Shown here one piece after another: positions 1 through 8,065 of a DNA stretch of 64,000 nt (positions are counted from its first letter, which is position 1; each line of letters begins with the position of its first letter). The notes under the pieces were generated by a model, which worked only from the letters and a program-made list of their open reading frames with translations, had not been told where the DNA came from and did not search any database. The DNA is from Paenibacillus sp. 32352 (GTDB taxonomy: Bacteria > Bacillota > Bacilli > Paenibacillales > NBRC-103111): positions 101,659 to 165,658 of the forward strand of contig NZ_MZNT01000018.1 of NCBI RefSeq assembly GCF_002042965.1, given 5' to 3'. The translations under genes and the position numbers were made by a program.

Positions 1-834
1 CGCATCCGCGATTTTTTTGCGCCATTCCGGATCCATATCGTTACGAACACTGATTGTATCGTTAGGGATTGGAGCGGTGAAGAACAACACGCGTGTTTTG
101 GAGAATACGTCTGGAACGTCTTTCATTACCGTTGTACGAGCATCTTGGAAAATGGCGGCTGCGTCCACTTCGTTGTTCAGAACAGCCAGAACGCCTTTGT
201 CATGACCTTTAACGGTGATCCCTTTTACGTCTTTATCAGGGTCGAGCTTGTTTTTCTTAAGCTCAAGACCCGGGTAGATGTAGCCGGCGGAGGAAGTAAC
301 GTCCTGCCAAGCGACTTTTTTATCTTTCAAATCAGCAATAGTCTTGATTGGGGAATCGTTTTTCACGATAATCATAGATTTGTACGAATCTACAAGCTTC
401 GTTTTGTCTTCTTGACCTGTAGCGTCGTCAACGCCGTAACGTTGTGCTTGAAGCAGCAAGTCAGCCGCTTTCTTCTCATCGTGGGCTAATACATAGCCGG
501 TTGGAGGAAGGAAGCCGATATCGACTTTCTTGGAAGCCATAGCTTCGATAATCGTGTTGTAGTTAGTGGAGATAGAAACCTTAACAGGAATACCGAGTCT
601 GTCTCCCAGCAGTTTCTCAAGCGGCTTCGCTTTAGCTTCCAAAGTTTCTGCGCTTTGGGAAGGAACGAATTGAACCGTCAGCTCTTTAGGAACATAACCC
701 TTTGTTGCTGTTTCCGTTTTTCCTTTGTCTGTTGGCGCAGGTGCAGCCGGAGTTTGATCTTTCTTAGCACAGCCCGCTGCAATACCTGCAGATAGCAGAA
801 GCGATAAGCTGATTGCCGCTACTTTTTTAAGCAT
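1..834 (-). CDS. phnD: Phosphate/phosphite/phosphonate ABC transporter substrate-binding lipoprotein (PhnD family), 3' part cut by window edge
   Basis: The minus-strand frame is open from the start codon at 834 to the window edge, giving 278 codons of the N-terminal part. It begins with a lipoprotein signal peptide: two lysines, a hydrophobic run, and a lipobox ending in Cys22 (SAGIAAGC). The mature part reads like the PhnD/PtxB periplasmic-binding family, with a KKVDIGFLPPTGYVLA stretch, an IADLKDKKVAWQDVTSSAGY stretch and a VDAAAIFQDARTT stretch. A GGGAGG ribosome binding site lies 8 bases before the ATG. It would deliver phosphonate or phosphite to an ABC permease, whose genes would lie to the left, outside the window. 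The exact ligand cannot be told from sequence. Confidence 0.88.
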   Translation of the reverse strand, partial: MLKKVAAISLSLLLSAGIAAGCAKKDQTPAAPAPTDKGKTETATKGYVPKELTVQFVPSQSAETLEAKAKPLEKLLGDRLGIPVKVSISTNYNTIIEAMASKKVDIGFLPPTGYVLAHDEKKAADLLLQAQRYGVDDATGQEDKTKLVDSYKSMIIVKNDSPIKTIADLKDKKVAWQDVTSSAGYIYPGLELKKNKLDPDKDVKGITVKGHDKGVLAVLNNEVDAAAIFQDARTTVMKDVPDVFSKTRVLFFTAPIPNDTISVRNDMDPEWRKKIADA

Positions 835-1114
835 TTTTTTTGACCTCCCGTTAATTATGGAATGGAATCCATGATCTACTATAGCATAATATGTCCATTT
901 CTACAGTAAAAAAAATGTTAAGAAAGTACCTTGGCAGCCAAAAAATTTGTTAAAATAGGTCGTAATGAAATGAACCGGTACGAATGGTTGGTTTGAAAGC
1001 ACTTCCATTTTTTTGCCGCGAGACCGCCGTAGACTATTGGAATTTTGAAGCCTGGCAAGGTTCATCCTAATTTGGAGAAAACAGAAAAAAGATAACGGAG
1101 ATGATTCTTTTCCC

Positions 1115-2701
1115 ATGACAAACGAACAAACCTGCACGATAACGATTTTGGAAACGAGCGATGTGCACGGGGCTTTGCTGCCTATCCAATACGCCAATAA
1201 CCAGCCTACTTCCTTCGGGTTAGCCAAGCTTGCTTCCTTAATAAATAAGGAGCGGCGGAGCGGGGGACATGTCATCTACATAGATAATGGAGATTTGATC
1301 CAAGGGACTCCCCTTGCTTATCACCATGCCAAGCTGAACGCGGAAGCCCCGAATCCGATGATCAGCTGTATGAATGCCATTGGCTGCGATGCGGCTGTTA
1401 TGGGAAACCACGAGTTCAACTATGGACTGGAGCTTCTTCAAAAGGCGGTGCGGGAATCGAGCTTTCCGTGGCTGAGCGCCAATATTGTCGATGCCAGGAC
1501 GGGGGAGCCGTTCTTCGGCAAGCCGTACCGGCTGATCGAGCTTCCGGAAGGGATTCGCGTTGCGATCCTGGGGCTTACGACCCACTACATTCCTAATTGG
1601 GAGAAGCCGGAGCATATCGCAGGCCTGCACTTTGAAGATGCGTTCGAGGCTTGTGGTAAATGGGTGGCAAAAATACAGAAGGAAGAGCAACCTGATGTAA
1701 TGATCGTCTCCTATCACGGGGGCTTTGAACGGAATTTGGTGTCGGGTGATCCGACTGAGCCTTTGACCGGGGAAAATGAAGGCTATGCCATGTGCCAAAA
1801 TGTCCAGGGAATCGATGTGCTGCTGACCGGGCATCAGCACCGTACGATAGCGGACTGCAAGATCAATGGTGTCACCGTAGTTCAGCCGGGCAGCCAAGGG
1901 ACGTATCTCGGAAAAGTGCAGCTTCAATTGACCAAGCGGGATGGCAAATGGAGCATAGCGCAGTCGTCCTCCGAGCTGTTGTCGCCTGAAGGAGTGGAGC
2001 CGGACAGCACTCTGCTCGACATCGTCGCTCCGCATGAAGCGCTGACCCAGGAGTGGCTGGACCGCCCTATCGGCAAGCTGCTCGGGGATATGAGAGTAAC
2101 AGATCACATGGGAGTACGGATCAAGGAGCATCCGCTGATCGAGTTTATTAACAAAGTGCAGATGGAATTATCCGGCGCCCCGATCTCCAATACGGCATTG
2201 TTCGATAATATAGCTCCGGGGTTCCCGCCGGATATTACGATGCGCGACATCGTGTCGAATTATATTTATCCTAATACGCTCCAGGTCATTAGAATCAGCG
2301 GACAGGATATCAAGGACGCGCTGGAACGATCGGCCTCCTATTTTGAAACGTATGACGGGGAGTCAGTGAAGGTCAACCCTTCGTTCAGCGAGCCTAAACC
2401 GCAGCATTACAATTACGACATGTGGGAAGGCATTGAATATAAGCTCAACATTTCCCGTCCGGAAGGGGAACGCGTCGTCATGCTGCAGTATCAAGGCAAG
2501 CCGCTGGATATGCACGCCCAGTATGATGTCGTTATGAACAATTACCGCGCGGGCGGCGGCGGCAATTATATCATGTTCCAAGGCAAGCCTGTCGTACGCG
2601 ACATTCCGACAGATATGGCGGAGCTGCTAGCCATCTACATTATGGAGAGAGGAACGATCGAGGCTTCCTTGAACTCCAATTGGGAGGTTATTTGGGACTG
2701 A
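1115..2701 (+). CDS. Bifunctional metallophosphatase/5'-nucleotidase family protein, apparently cytosolic
   Basis: The 528-residue protein has the two-domain layout of the UshA/CpdB/YunD family. The N-terminal calcineurin-like metallophosphoesterase half carries the metal ligands in SDVHG (Asp16, His18), DNGDLIQG, GNHEFNYG, SYHGGFERN and TGHQHRT. The C-terminal half contains the nucleotide-binding domain with NTALFDNIAPGFPPDITMRD and a glycine-rich NYRAGGGGNY stretch. No signal peptide is present, unlike UshA, so it probably acts in the cytoplasm like YunD. A likely role is dephosphorylation of 5'-nucleotides or 2',3'-cyclic nucleotides. The start follows a GGAG site. It stands alone, with a GNAT gene 64 bases downstream on the same strand. 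Confidence 0.88.
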   Translation: MTNEQTCTITILETSDVHGALLPIQYANNQPTSFGLAKLASLINKERRSGGHVIYIDNGDLIQGTPLAYHHAKLNAEAPNPMISCMNAIGCDAAVMGNHEFNYGLELLQKAVRESSFPWLSANIVDARTGEPFFGKPYRLIELPEGIRVAILGLTTHYIPNWEKPEHIAGLHFEDAFEACGKWVAKIQKEEQPDVMIVSYHGGFERNLVSGDPTEPLTGENEGYAMCQNVQGIDVLLTGHQHRTIADCKINGVTVVQPGSQGTYLGKVQLQLTKRDGKWSIAQSSSELLSPEGVEPDSTLLDIVAPHEALTQEWLDRPIGKLLGDMRVTDHMGVRIKEHPLIEFINKVQMELSGAPISNTALFDNIAPGFPPDITMRDIVSNYIYPNTLQVIRISGQDIKDALERSASYFETYDGESVKVNPSFSEPKPQHYNYDMWEGIEYKLNISRPEGERVVMLQYQGKPLDMHAQYDVVMNNYRAGGGGNYIMFQGKPVVRDIPTDMAELLAIYIMERGTIEASLNSNWEVIWD

Positions 2702-2765
2702 GTGGTCCACTCCCCCCTCGCAATTTGTATAATGGGAAGGGCGATAAGGAAAGGAGGTCGGACGA

Positions 2766-3269
2766 ATGGTGATTCGCAAGCTGACGCCAGCCGATGCCGA
2801 GCGGTACAGGGACATCAGACTCAGGTCACTTAAGGAGCATCCGGATGCATTTTTGACTACTTATGAGCTAGAAATTACGAAGCCGCTGGAAACCATTCGT
2901 CATAACCTTCAGCCTACCGCCGGTAAGTTTACATTGGGGGCTTTCTCGGACGAAGGGGAACTGGCCGGCGTAGTGACATTGGTCCGTGAGAGCAATCCGA
3001 AGCTCAGGCATAAAGCGAATCTATACGCCATGTATGTAGCTCCGGAATACCGTAAACAAAGGCTGGGTCAGGCACTGGTATCGGCACTGCTGATGGAGGC
3101 TAAGACTTGTGCGGGCTTGGAAAGAGTCCATTTGACGGTTATCTCCAGCAACCAAGCGGCCAAACGGCTCTATGAATCGCTGGGCTTCGTATGCTACGCG
3201 ACGGAAAAACAAGCGTTAAAGATCGACGGAGCTTACTGGGATGAGGATTTCCTATCGATTCGAGTATAG
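2766..3269 (+). CDS. GNAT family N-acetyltransferase
   Basis: This 167-residue protein has the usual GNAT order: an N-terminal strand (IRKLTPADAERYRDIRLRSL), a central strand ending in LYAMYVAPEYRKQRLGQALV, which is the acetyl-CoA pyrophosphate loop (R-x-x-R-L-G-Q-A), and a C-terminal NQAAKRLYESLGF motif. It should transfer an acetyl group from acetyl-CoA to an unidentified amine. A near-perfect AAAGGAGGT ribosome binding site precedes the ATG, and a rho-independent terminator follows the stop at once. With the nucleotidase gene 64 bases upstream, the two may share a transcript. Confidence 0.9.
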   Translation: MVIRKLTPADAERYRDIRLRSLKEHPDAFLTTYELEITKPLETIRHNLQPTAGKFTLGAFSDEGELAGVVTLVRESNPKLRHKANLYAMYVAPEYRKQRLGQALVSALLMEAKTCAGLERVHLTVISSNQAAKRLYESLGFVCYATEKQALKIDGAYWDEDFLSIRV

Positions 3270-3274
3270 ATTGG

Positions 3275-3299
3275 AAGACTTCTTAGGAAGTCTTTTTTT
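3275..3299 (+). terminator. Rho-independent terminator after the GNAT gene
   Basis: An 8-bp perfect stem (AAGACTTC / GAAGTCTT) with a 4-base loop is followed by seven T residues, six bases after the GNAT stop codon. Confidence 0.85.
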
Positions 3300-3380
3300 G
3301 ATTTGATACTTTACTAAATTAATGTATTAATGTATTATCGAATTGTAGTGATAAAGTAAACGATAAGGAGATCGTGTACC

Positions 3381-4487
3381 ATGAACCCAACCATTCAAGT
3401 GAAAGCGCGCAAGGCATTGAATCATATGAAGCCGTACTCTCCCGGCAAGCCGATATGGGAAGTACAGCAAGAGCTCGGCATCGATAAGGTCATCAAGCTG
3501 GCATCCAATGAAAACCCGCTTGGGGCTTCCCCCAAGGCGGTAGAGGCGATAATTGCCTACTTGCCGGAAATTCATCGTTATCCGGACGCGAGCACCAAGG
3601 GGCTGAACGAGGCTATCGCTGCCCAGCTGCAGCTGACTCCCGATCAGCTTATCGTAACGAATGGAGCCGACGAGCTGATCAAGCTGGTGGCGGAGGCTTT
3701 TTTGGAGGAGGGAGATGAGGTTGTCGTACCGCATCCGTCATTCAGCGAATACGAGTTCGGGGCTCACCTGATGGGAGCTGTCCCTGTTCCGGTTCCGCTT
3801 GACGAAAGCTATCAATATCATGTGGAGGATCTGCTGTCCGCCGTTACGGAACGAACCAAGATGGTATTCTTATGCTCGCCGAATAATCCGACTGGTACGT
3901 ACTTATCCCGTGAAGATCTTCGGCGATTGCTCAACGCATTGCCTAAGGATGTGCTTGTCATGTACGACTCCGCGTACAGTCACTTTGCTTCGGCCGAAGA
4001 CTATACGGACGGCCTTGAGTTTGTACGGGAAGGAAATCCGGTCATCGTGCTCCAGACCTTTTCCAAAATCTATGGATTGGCAGGCATCCGTGTTGGTTTT
4101 GGGGCAGCGCCTGCTCCTATCATAGCAAGCATTTTGCAGGTTAAAGAGCCTTTCAATGTCAACGCTTTGGCTCAAGAGGCAGCAAAGGCAGCCATTGCAG
4201 ATACGGAGCATGTCGAGGCGTCCCGTCGCGTGAATGCCCTCGGCCGGGAACAGCTGTACGAGGCTTTTCGCGTGTTGGGATTGTCTTATACCGAAAGTAT
4301 GACGAACTTTATTCTTGTGAAGCTTGGCCCTGACGCGAAGGAGCTGTATGGGCGTCTTATGGAGCTTGGGGTGATCGTACGCTACGGCGGCACATGGGGG
4401 ATGCCGGAGCATATTCGCGTAACTGTAGGGACCCAAGAAGAAAATGATTTCTTCATCCGTCAGCTGACTTCCTTATTGGGGGAATAG
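3381..4487 (+). CDS. hisC: Histidinol-phosphate aminotransferase
   Basis: The 368-residue protein is a fold-type I PLP aminotransferase of the HisC group. Visible hallmarks are KLASNENPLGASPKA near residue 40, TNGADELI, the CSPNNPTG substrate/cofactor motif near residue 160, the Schiff-base lysine in FSKIYGLAGIRVG, and RVTVGTQEENDFF at the end. It converts imidazole-acetol phosphate plus glutamate to histidinol phosphate, and in Firmicutes it may also act on aromatic amino acids. No other his gene is adjacent. An AAGGAG site precedes the ATG, and the upstream 80 bases are AT-rich and probably carry its own promoter. Confidence 0.93.
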   Translation: MNPTIQVKARKALNHMKPYSPGKPIWEVQQELGIDKVIKLASNENPLGASPKAVEAIIAYLPEIHRYPDASTKGLNEAIAAQLQLTPDQLIVTNGADELIKLVAEAFLEEGDEVVVPHPSFSEYEFGAHLMGAVPVPVPLDESYQYHVEDLLSAVTERTKMVFLCSPNNPTGTYLSREDLRRLLNALPKDVLVMYDSAYSHFASAEDYTDGLEFVREGNPVIVLQTFSKIYGLAGIRVGFGAAPAPIIASILQVKEPFNVNALAQEAAKAAIADTEHVEASRRVNALGREQLYEAFRVLGLSYTESMTNFILVKLGPDAKELYGRLMELGVIVRYGGTWGMPEHIRVTVGTQEENDFFIRQLTSLLGE

Positions 4488-4644
4488 CGGATCGCTGCGG
4501 TCCGGCCTGCATTGCTGCGATGCGGCAATGAAGCGAAAGTTGCTGCCTCCGGAGTATTCAAGAATTGCCCCCAATATAGTATGATTTAAGCAGGAAGCCA
4601 TTTTTAGGCAATGATGCTGATAATCTTAGAGGGGGAACTGTGGA

Positions 4645-5433
4645 ATGAGTATGCTGTTATGGCCAAACGGAACACCGAACGCGCTAGGGGAAGAGCCGGA
4701 GGATAAACCGACTCTGGTCCCATATCTTGTAGAAGGAGAAGAACCGACAGCCGCAGTCGTCGTTTGTCCGGGTGGAGGCTATGCCCGTAGAGCCCAGCAC
4801 GAAGGGGAGCCTGTAGCGCTGTGGTTGAATTCTTTAGGGATCTCCGCCTTCGTCGTTCATTACCGCGTCGCTCCTTACCGTCATCCGAATCCGCTTATGG
4901 ATGCGCAGAGAGCGATCCGTACGGTGAGAAGCAACGCCAAGCAATGGAATATCGATCCGAATCGGGTAGGGATTCTGGGATTTTCGGCCGGAGGGCACGT
5001 GGCGGGATCTGCCGGTACCCAATATGATGCCGGTCGTCCGGATGCAGAGGACCCGATTGAACGCGAAAGCAGCCGCCCGGACCTGTTAGTGCTTTGTTAT
5101 GCGGTGATCAGCTTCGGCACCTATGCTCATAAAGGCTCGCTGAACAATTTGCTGGGAGAGTCTCCGGATCCGTCTTTGGTGGAGCTTATGTCCCATGAAT
5201 TGCAGGTGACGGAGGATACGCCGCCGACATTTTTGTGGCATACGGCCGATGATGCTTCGGTACCGGTAGAGAACAGCCTTCTGTTCGCATCGTCCCTCAG
5301 CCGCAATCGCGTGCCGTTCGAGCTTCATGTCTTTGAAAGCGGCCGCCACGGCTTGGGTCTGGCAGCAGAACAGCCAGGGGTCAAGGCATGGACGGATGTA
5401 TGCGCATCGTGGCTGAAGCAGCGCGGATTCTAA
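4645..5433 (+). CDS. Alpha/beta hydrolase, acetyl-esterase/xylanase-like (BD-FAE type)
   Basis: The 262-residue protein is a compact alpha/beta hydrolase. It carries the oxyanion-hole region CPGGGYARRAQHEGEP, the nucleophile elbow GFSAGGH (Ser about 113), HTADDASVPVENS with a likely acid residue, and the catalytic His in ESGRHGLGLA. Relatives deacetylate sugars or small esters, and the substrate here is unknown. There is no signal peptide, so it is cytosolic. A GGGGGA site precedes the ATG. The pxpB start codon follows its stop directly with no spacer, so the two are very likely co-transcribed, although no known step of 5-oxoproline breakdown needs an esterase. Confidence 0.85.
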   Translation: MSMLLWPNGTPNALGEEPEDKPTLVPYLVEGEEPTAAVVVCPGGGYARRAQHEGEPVALWLNSLGISAFVVHYRVAPYRHPNPLMDAQRAIRTVRSNAKQWNIDPNRVGILGFSAGGHVAGSAGTQYDAGRPDAEDPIERESSRPDLLVLCYAVISFGTYAHKGSLNNLLGESPDPSLVELMSHELQVTEDTPPTFLWHTADDASVPVENSLLFASSLSRNRVPFELHVFESGRHGLGLAAEQPGVKAWTDVCASWLKQRGF

Positions 5434-6357
5434 ATGGACGAAAGCGATTGGAAGAGCGGGGGCGAACGGAAAGCCGCTGTGGAGCGGACTTATCCGGCTC
5501 AATCGCTGCAATATGAGCTGTACCCGCTTGGGGAACAGGCGGTTGTCATTCGTTGGGACGGAGAAATCAGCGAACCGATGCTGGATGTCGTCAGCGCAGC
5601 CGTTCGCTGTCTGGAGCATGACCCTGGCCCGGCTGTCGTTGAATTCGTCAGAGCCTACAGGACGGTGACCGTCTATTATGATCCTGTAGCGTTATATATC
5701 GATAAGCAAGCTTATCGGGAGGAAACAGCTTCTTCACACAGCAGTGTGCAGGGCGGAGAATTGAAGCCGGATGTGTCGCTTGCCGGAAAAGAGCCTTCTC
5801 CTTATGAGCTCATGTGCAGCTGGATAAGAGGGCGGCTGAAGCTGCTAGATGTAACGATAAGCGAAATGGAGAACGAAGGACGCCAAGCTCTTCGTGTGGT
5901 TCCCGTCTGCTTCGGAGGTGCATTCGGGCCGGATTTGCCGGCGCTATCGGCCCAAGCTGGCATTACGGAGAAAGAGACGATAGAACGGTACTGTTCTGTA
6001 TTGTACACCGTCTATATGGTCGGTTTCACCAACGGCTTTCCCTATATGGGCGGACTCCCTGAGTCTCTAGCCATGCCGAGGCGAGCCCATCCGAGGCAGC
6101 TTGTGCCGGAAGGAACGGTGGGCATCGCCGGGATGCAGACCGGCATTTATCCGGTGGCATCCCCCGGCGGCTGGCAGCTGATCGGACGAACGCCTCTTCG
6201 TCTGTTCGACCCTTGGAGAGCGCAGCCTTCCCTGTTTCAGGCTGGCGACCGGGTTCGTTTCAGGCCCATATCGGAAGCGCAGTTTGTCGCCCTGGAAGAC
6301 GCCCCCTCCGATGGTGACGGATGGGAGAGGTTTGTGGAACAGGAGGATGCGCGATGA
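5434..6357 (+). CDS. pxpB: 5-oxoprolinase subunit PxpB (KipI family)
   Basis: PxpB, PxpC and PxpA together make the ATP-dependent prokaryotic 5-oxoprolinase that opens pyroglutamate to glutamate. This 307-residue protein shows the KipI/allophanate-hydrolase subunit 1 pattern: YPLGEQAVVIRW near the N-terminus, CFGGAFGPDLPAL, the strongly conserved GFTNGFPYMGGLP, and TVGIAGMQTGIYPVASPGGW. It is longer than the usual ~240 residues because of an N-terminal extension of about 25 residues and an insertion around residues 85-135. The ATG lies directly after the hydrolase stop codon with no clear ribosome binding site, suggesting translational coupling. Confidence 0.92.
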   Translation: MDESDWKSGGERKAAVERTYPAQSLQYELYPLGEQAVVIRWDGEISEPMLDVVSAAVRCLEHDPGPAVVEFVRAYRTVTVYYDPVALYIDKQAYREETASSHSSVQGGELKPDVSLAGKEPSPYELMCSWIRGRLKLLDVTISEMENEGRQALRVVPVCFGGAFGPDLPALSAQAGITEKETIERYCSVLYTVYMVGFTNGFPYMGGLPESLAMPRRAHPRQLVPEGTVGIAGMQTGIYPVASPGGWQLIGRTPLRLFDPWRAQPSLFQAGDRVRFRPISEAQFVALEDAPSDGDGWERFVEQEDAR

Positions 6358-7373
6358 CGATCGAGGTGCTGCATCCCGGCATGCTGACGACGGTACAGGA
6401 TGAAGGGCGCTTCGGCCTGCGCGGCGTGGGCGTCGTGACAAGCGGGGCCATGGACCGGTTCGCCCTTCAGGCGGCGAACCTGCTTGTCGGCAACGAGCGC
6501 GGCGCGGCTGCGCTCGAAATGACCCTCACGGGCGCGACGCTCGTATTTCACGACGACGCGCTCGTGGCTCTGTGCGGCGCGGACATGGACGCCCGCGCCG
6601 ATGAGGGGCCGCCGCTGCCCGGCTGGCGGCCTGTGCTCGTGCGCAGCGGCACCGTGCTGCGCTTCGGCCGCGCGCTCCGCGGGGCGCGCGCGTGCCTGGC
6701 CGTGGCGGGCGGCATCGCCGTGCCCGCCGTGCTCGCCAGCCGCAGCACGCACGTGCCGTCGCGGCTCGGCGGCTTTGCCGGGCGTGCGCTGCAGCCGGGA
6801 GACCGGCTGCAGGCTGGCGCGCCTTCGGCGGCCGCCCTCGCGCTCGCGGCCCGCTTGGCCGCGGCTGCGCCAGAGGCGCCGATCGCCCCCGCTGCGTGGG
6901 CGATCGCGCCGAGCGCGCGTCCGCCGTATGCGGAGCAACCGGCGGTGCGCGTGACCCGCGGGCGTGAGGCGGAAGCGATGACAGGCGGCAGCCTGCACAG
7001 CTTCTTCACCACGCCCTACAGCATAACCCCTCAGTCGGACCGCATGGGCTACCGACTGGCAGGCGCGCGGCTCGAGGAAGCCGAGCCGCGTGAAATGATC
7101 TCGGAAGCCGTGACGATGGGCACGGTTCAAGTACCGCCTGGCGGCCAGCCGATTGTGCTAATGGCCGATGCCCAGACGACGGGCGGCTATCCGCGCATCG
7201 CCCAGGTCGCCGCCGCCGATCTGCCGCTGCTGGCCCAGCTGAAGCCGGGAGGAACCGTTCGCTTCCGGGAAATCACCCTGCAGGAAGCGCAATCGCTCTA
7301 CATCCGGCAGCAGCTTGATTTGCGCCGGCTGGAGCAGCTTGTCCGACTGAAGGCAGGGGCGTCGATGCCGTAG
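6354..7373 (+). CDS. pxpC: 5-oxoprolinase subunit PxpC (biotin-dependent carboxyltransferase / KipA family)
   Basis: The 339-residue protein has the KipA signature: a LHPGMLTTVQDEGRFGLRG start, GVVTSGAMDRFALQAANLLVG, SDRMGYRLAG and PIVLMADAQTTGGYPRIAQV. The start at 6354 is chosen because it follows an AGGAGG site by 7 bases and forms an ATGA overlap with the pxpB stop; an upstream in-frame ATG lacks such a site. The gene is strikingly GC-rich, especially about 6540-6960, where long Arg/Ala/Gly-rich shadow frames are open on both strands. The flanking genes are much nearer 50% GC. Function with PxpB and PxpA is inferred from family knowledge. Confidence 0.92.
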   Translation: MTIEVLHPGMLTTVQDEGRFGLRGVGVVTSGAMDRFALQAANLLVGNERGAAALEMTLTGATLVFHDDALVALCGADMDARADEGPPLPGWRPVLVRSGTVLRFGRALRGARACLAVAGGIAVPAVLASRSTHVPSRLGGFAGRALQPGDRLQAGAPSAAALALAARLAAAAPEAPIAPAAWAIAPSARPPYAEQPAVRVTRGREAEAMTGGSLHSFFTTPYSITPQSDRMGYRLAGARLEEAEPREMISEAVTMGTVQVPPGGQPIVLMADAQTTGGYPRIAQVAAADLPLLAQLKPGGTVRFREITLQEAQSLYIRQQLDLRRLEQLVRLKAGASMP

Positions 7374-7431
7374 GATGCTATTCTTTTATCATAAGGCCAT
7401 AAGGAGAAATTCATTATAACCATTCTTTCGC

Positions 7432-7460
7432 TTGAGACAGCCTGGCAAATATGAGTAAAT
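7432..7460 (+). promoter_or_regulatory. Possible sigma-A promoter for the 7510 mini-ORF
   Basis: TTGAGA and TAAATA are separated by 17 bases. The -10 match is imperfect and TAGTAT just downstream is an alternative. Confidence 0.35.
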
Positions 7461-7509
7461 AGTATTGTAGCAGGCCAGCTAACACTCAAGGAAAGGAGTG
7501 ATCAGTGCA

Positions 7510-7542
7510 ATGAACACACAACCGGAGGTGGTCTCTGCGTAA
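7510..7542 (+). CDS. Candidate 10-residue peptide (leader-like mini-ORF)
   Basis: A 10-codon frame reads MNTQPEVVSA and stops with TAA. An AAGGAG ribosome binding site lies 11 bases before the ATG. The stop codon sits in the 4-base loop of a CTCTGC/GCAGAG hairpin, and a second hairpin with a T-rich tail follows about 20 bases later. It therefore looks like a self-contained short transcript or an attenuating leader. I do not recognise the peptide, and translation is unproven. Confidence 0.35.
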   Translation: MNTQPEVVSA

Positions 7543-7561
7543 GCAGAGGCTCCATAACCAG

Positions 7562-7590
7562 GGGAGGCCTTCAAGCCTCCCTCTATTTTT
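7562..7590 (+). terminator. Rho-independent terminator after the 7510 mini-ORF
   Basis: The stem GGGAGGC / GCCTCCC has a 6-base loop and is followed by a TCTATTTTT tail. Confidence 0.65.
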
Positions 7591-7603
7591 CCAAAATAGC
7601 GAA

Positions 7604-7633
7604 TAGACATGAAGACCTTGAATAAGGTATAAT
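7604..7633 (+). promoter_or_regulatory. Sigma-A-like promoter for the 7685 mini-ORF
   Basis: TAGACA and a perfect TATAAT are separated by 18 bases, just downstream of the preceding terminator. Confidence 0.5.
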
Positions 7634-7684
7634 CAATTAGGAAGTAAATGGAATCATGAAAATATACGAAAGGAGTGGCGTTCG

Positions 7685-7732
7685 ATGTTCGACTTCACAA
7701 CAACTATTAAAAAAGGGTTTTGGCTGAATTGA
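7685..7732 (+). CDS. Candidate 15-residue peptide
   Basis: A 15-codon frame reads MFDFTTTIKKGFWLN. It has a strong AAAGGAG site 9 bases upstream, a good promoter about 50 bases before that, and a terminator about 70 bases after the stop, so it forms an independent small transcription unit. The peptide is amphipathic with two lysines and aromatic residues, which would suit a small membrane-active or signalling peptide, but nothing here proves translation or function. Confidence 0.35.
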   Translation: MFDFTTTIKKGFWLN

Positions 7733-7802
7733 ATAAGCATTTTCCCATCACCGTCACCTGACGTCATTGACATGAACCATGACATATAATATGGCTCCCA
7801 GG

Positions 7803-7828
7803 CACGATACGGCAGATCGTGTTTTTTT
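7803..7828 (+). terminator. Rho-independent terminator after the 7685 mini-ORF
   Basis: The stem CACGAT / ATCGTG has a 7-base loop and a run of seven T residues. Confidence 0.65.
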
Positions 7829-7916
7829 GTTTTCATGTATTGACCCTGACGTTTACAACAACTCGGCGCAACCTCGTACAGCAGGTTGTGTGGAGTAAAG
7901 CTCTGCGGAGGCTTTT

Positions 7917-7943
7917 ATGAAAGTGGAAAGCTTAGCAGAGTAA
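7917..7943 (+). CDS. Candidate 8-residue mini-ORF
   Basis: The frame reads MKVESLAE and ends in TAA, with GGAGG 7 bases before the ATG. The frame lies within a CTCTGC...GCAGAG inverted repeat (about 7900-7940), so folding could hide its start. It may be a translational leader for the genes directly downstream. Confidence 0.25.
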   Translation: MKVESLAE

Positions 7944-7963
7944 AACTCTTAGGAGGTGTAAAG

Positions 7964-8065
7964 ATGAAAATGCTTATCTCTTTCACGGCGGCGCTAGCGA
8001 CTAATGCACGGAAGGAGGATTTCATCGATGGGGTACAAAAACGGAAAAGATATTCTTCCCCCTAG
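7964..8065 (+). CDS. Candidate 33-residue overlapping upstream ORF
   Basis: A perfect AGGAGG lies 8 bases before this ATG. The 33-codon frame begins MKMLISFTAALATNARKED and runs 38 bases into the next gene in another frame, so ribosomes finishing it would terminate inside that gene. That layout fits translational coupling. A real peptide product is possible but unproven. Confidence 0.3.
   Translation: MKMLISFTAALATNARKEDFIDGVQKRKRYSSP

Noticed and set aside
901..1275. A 124-codon minus-strand frame upstream of the nucleotidase gene
   Set aside because: It overlaps the true gene start, has low-complexity hydrophobic runs and no ribosome binding site.
6237..7130. A 297-codon Arg/Ala/His-rich minus-strand frame over pxpC
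   Set aside because: It is an artefact of very high GC, which removes stop codons; it has no family-like motifs, and pxpC on the other strand is a clear gene.
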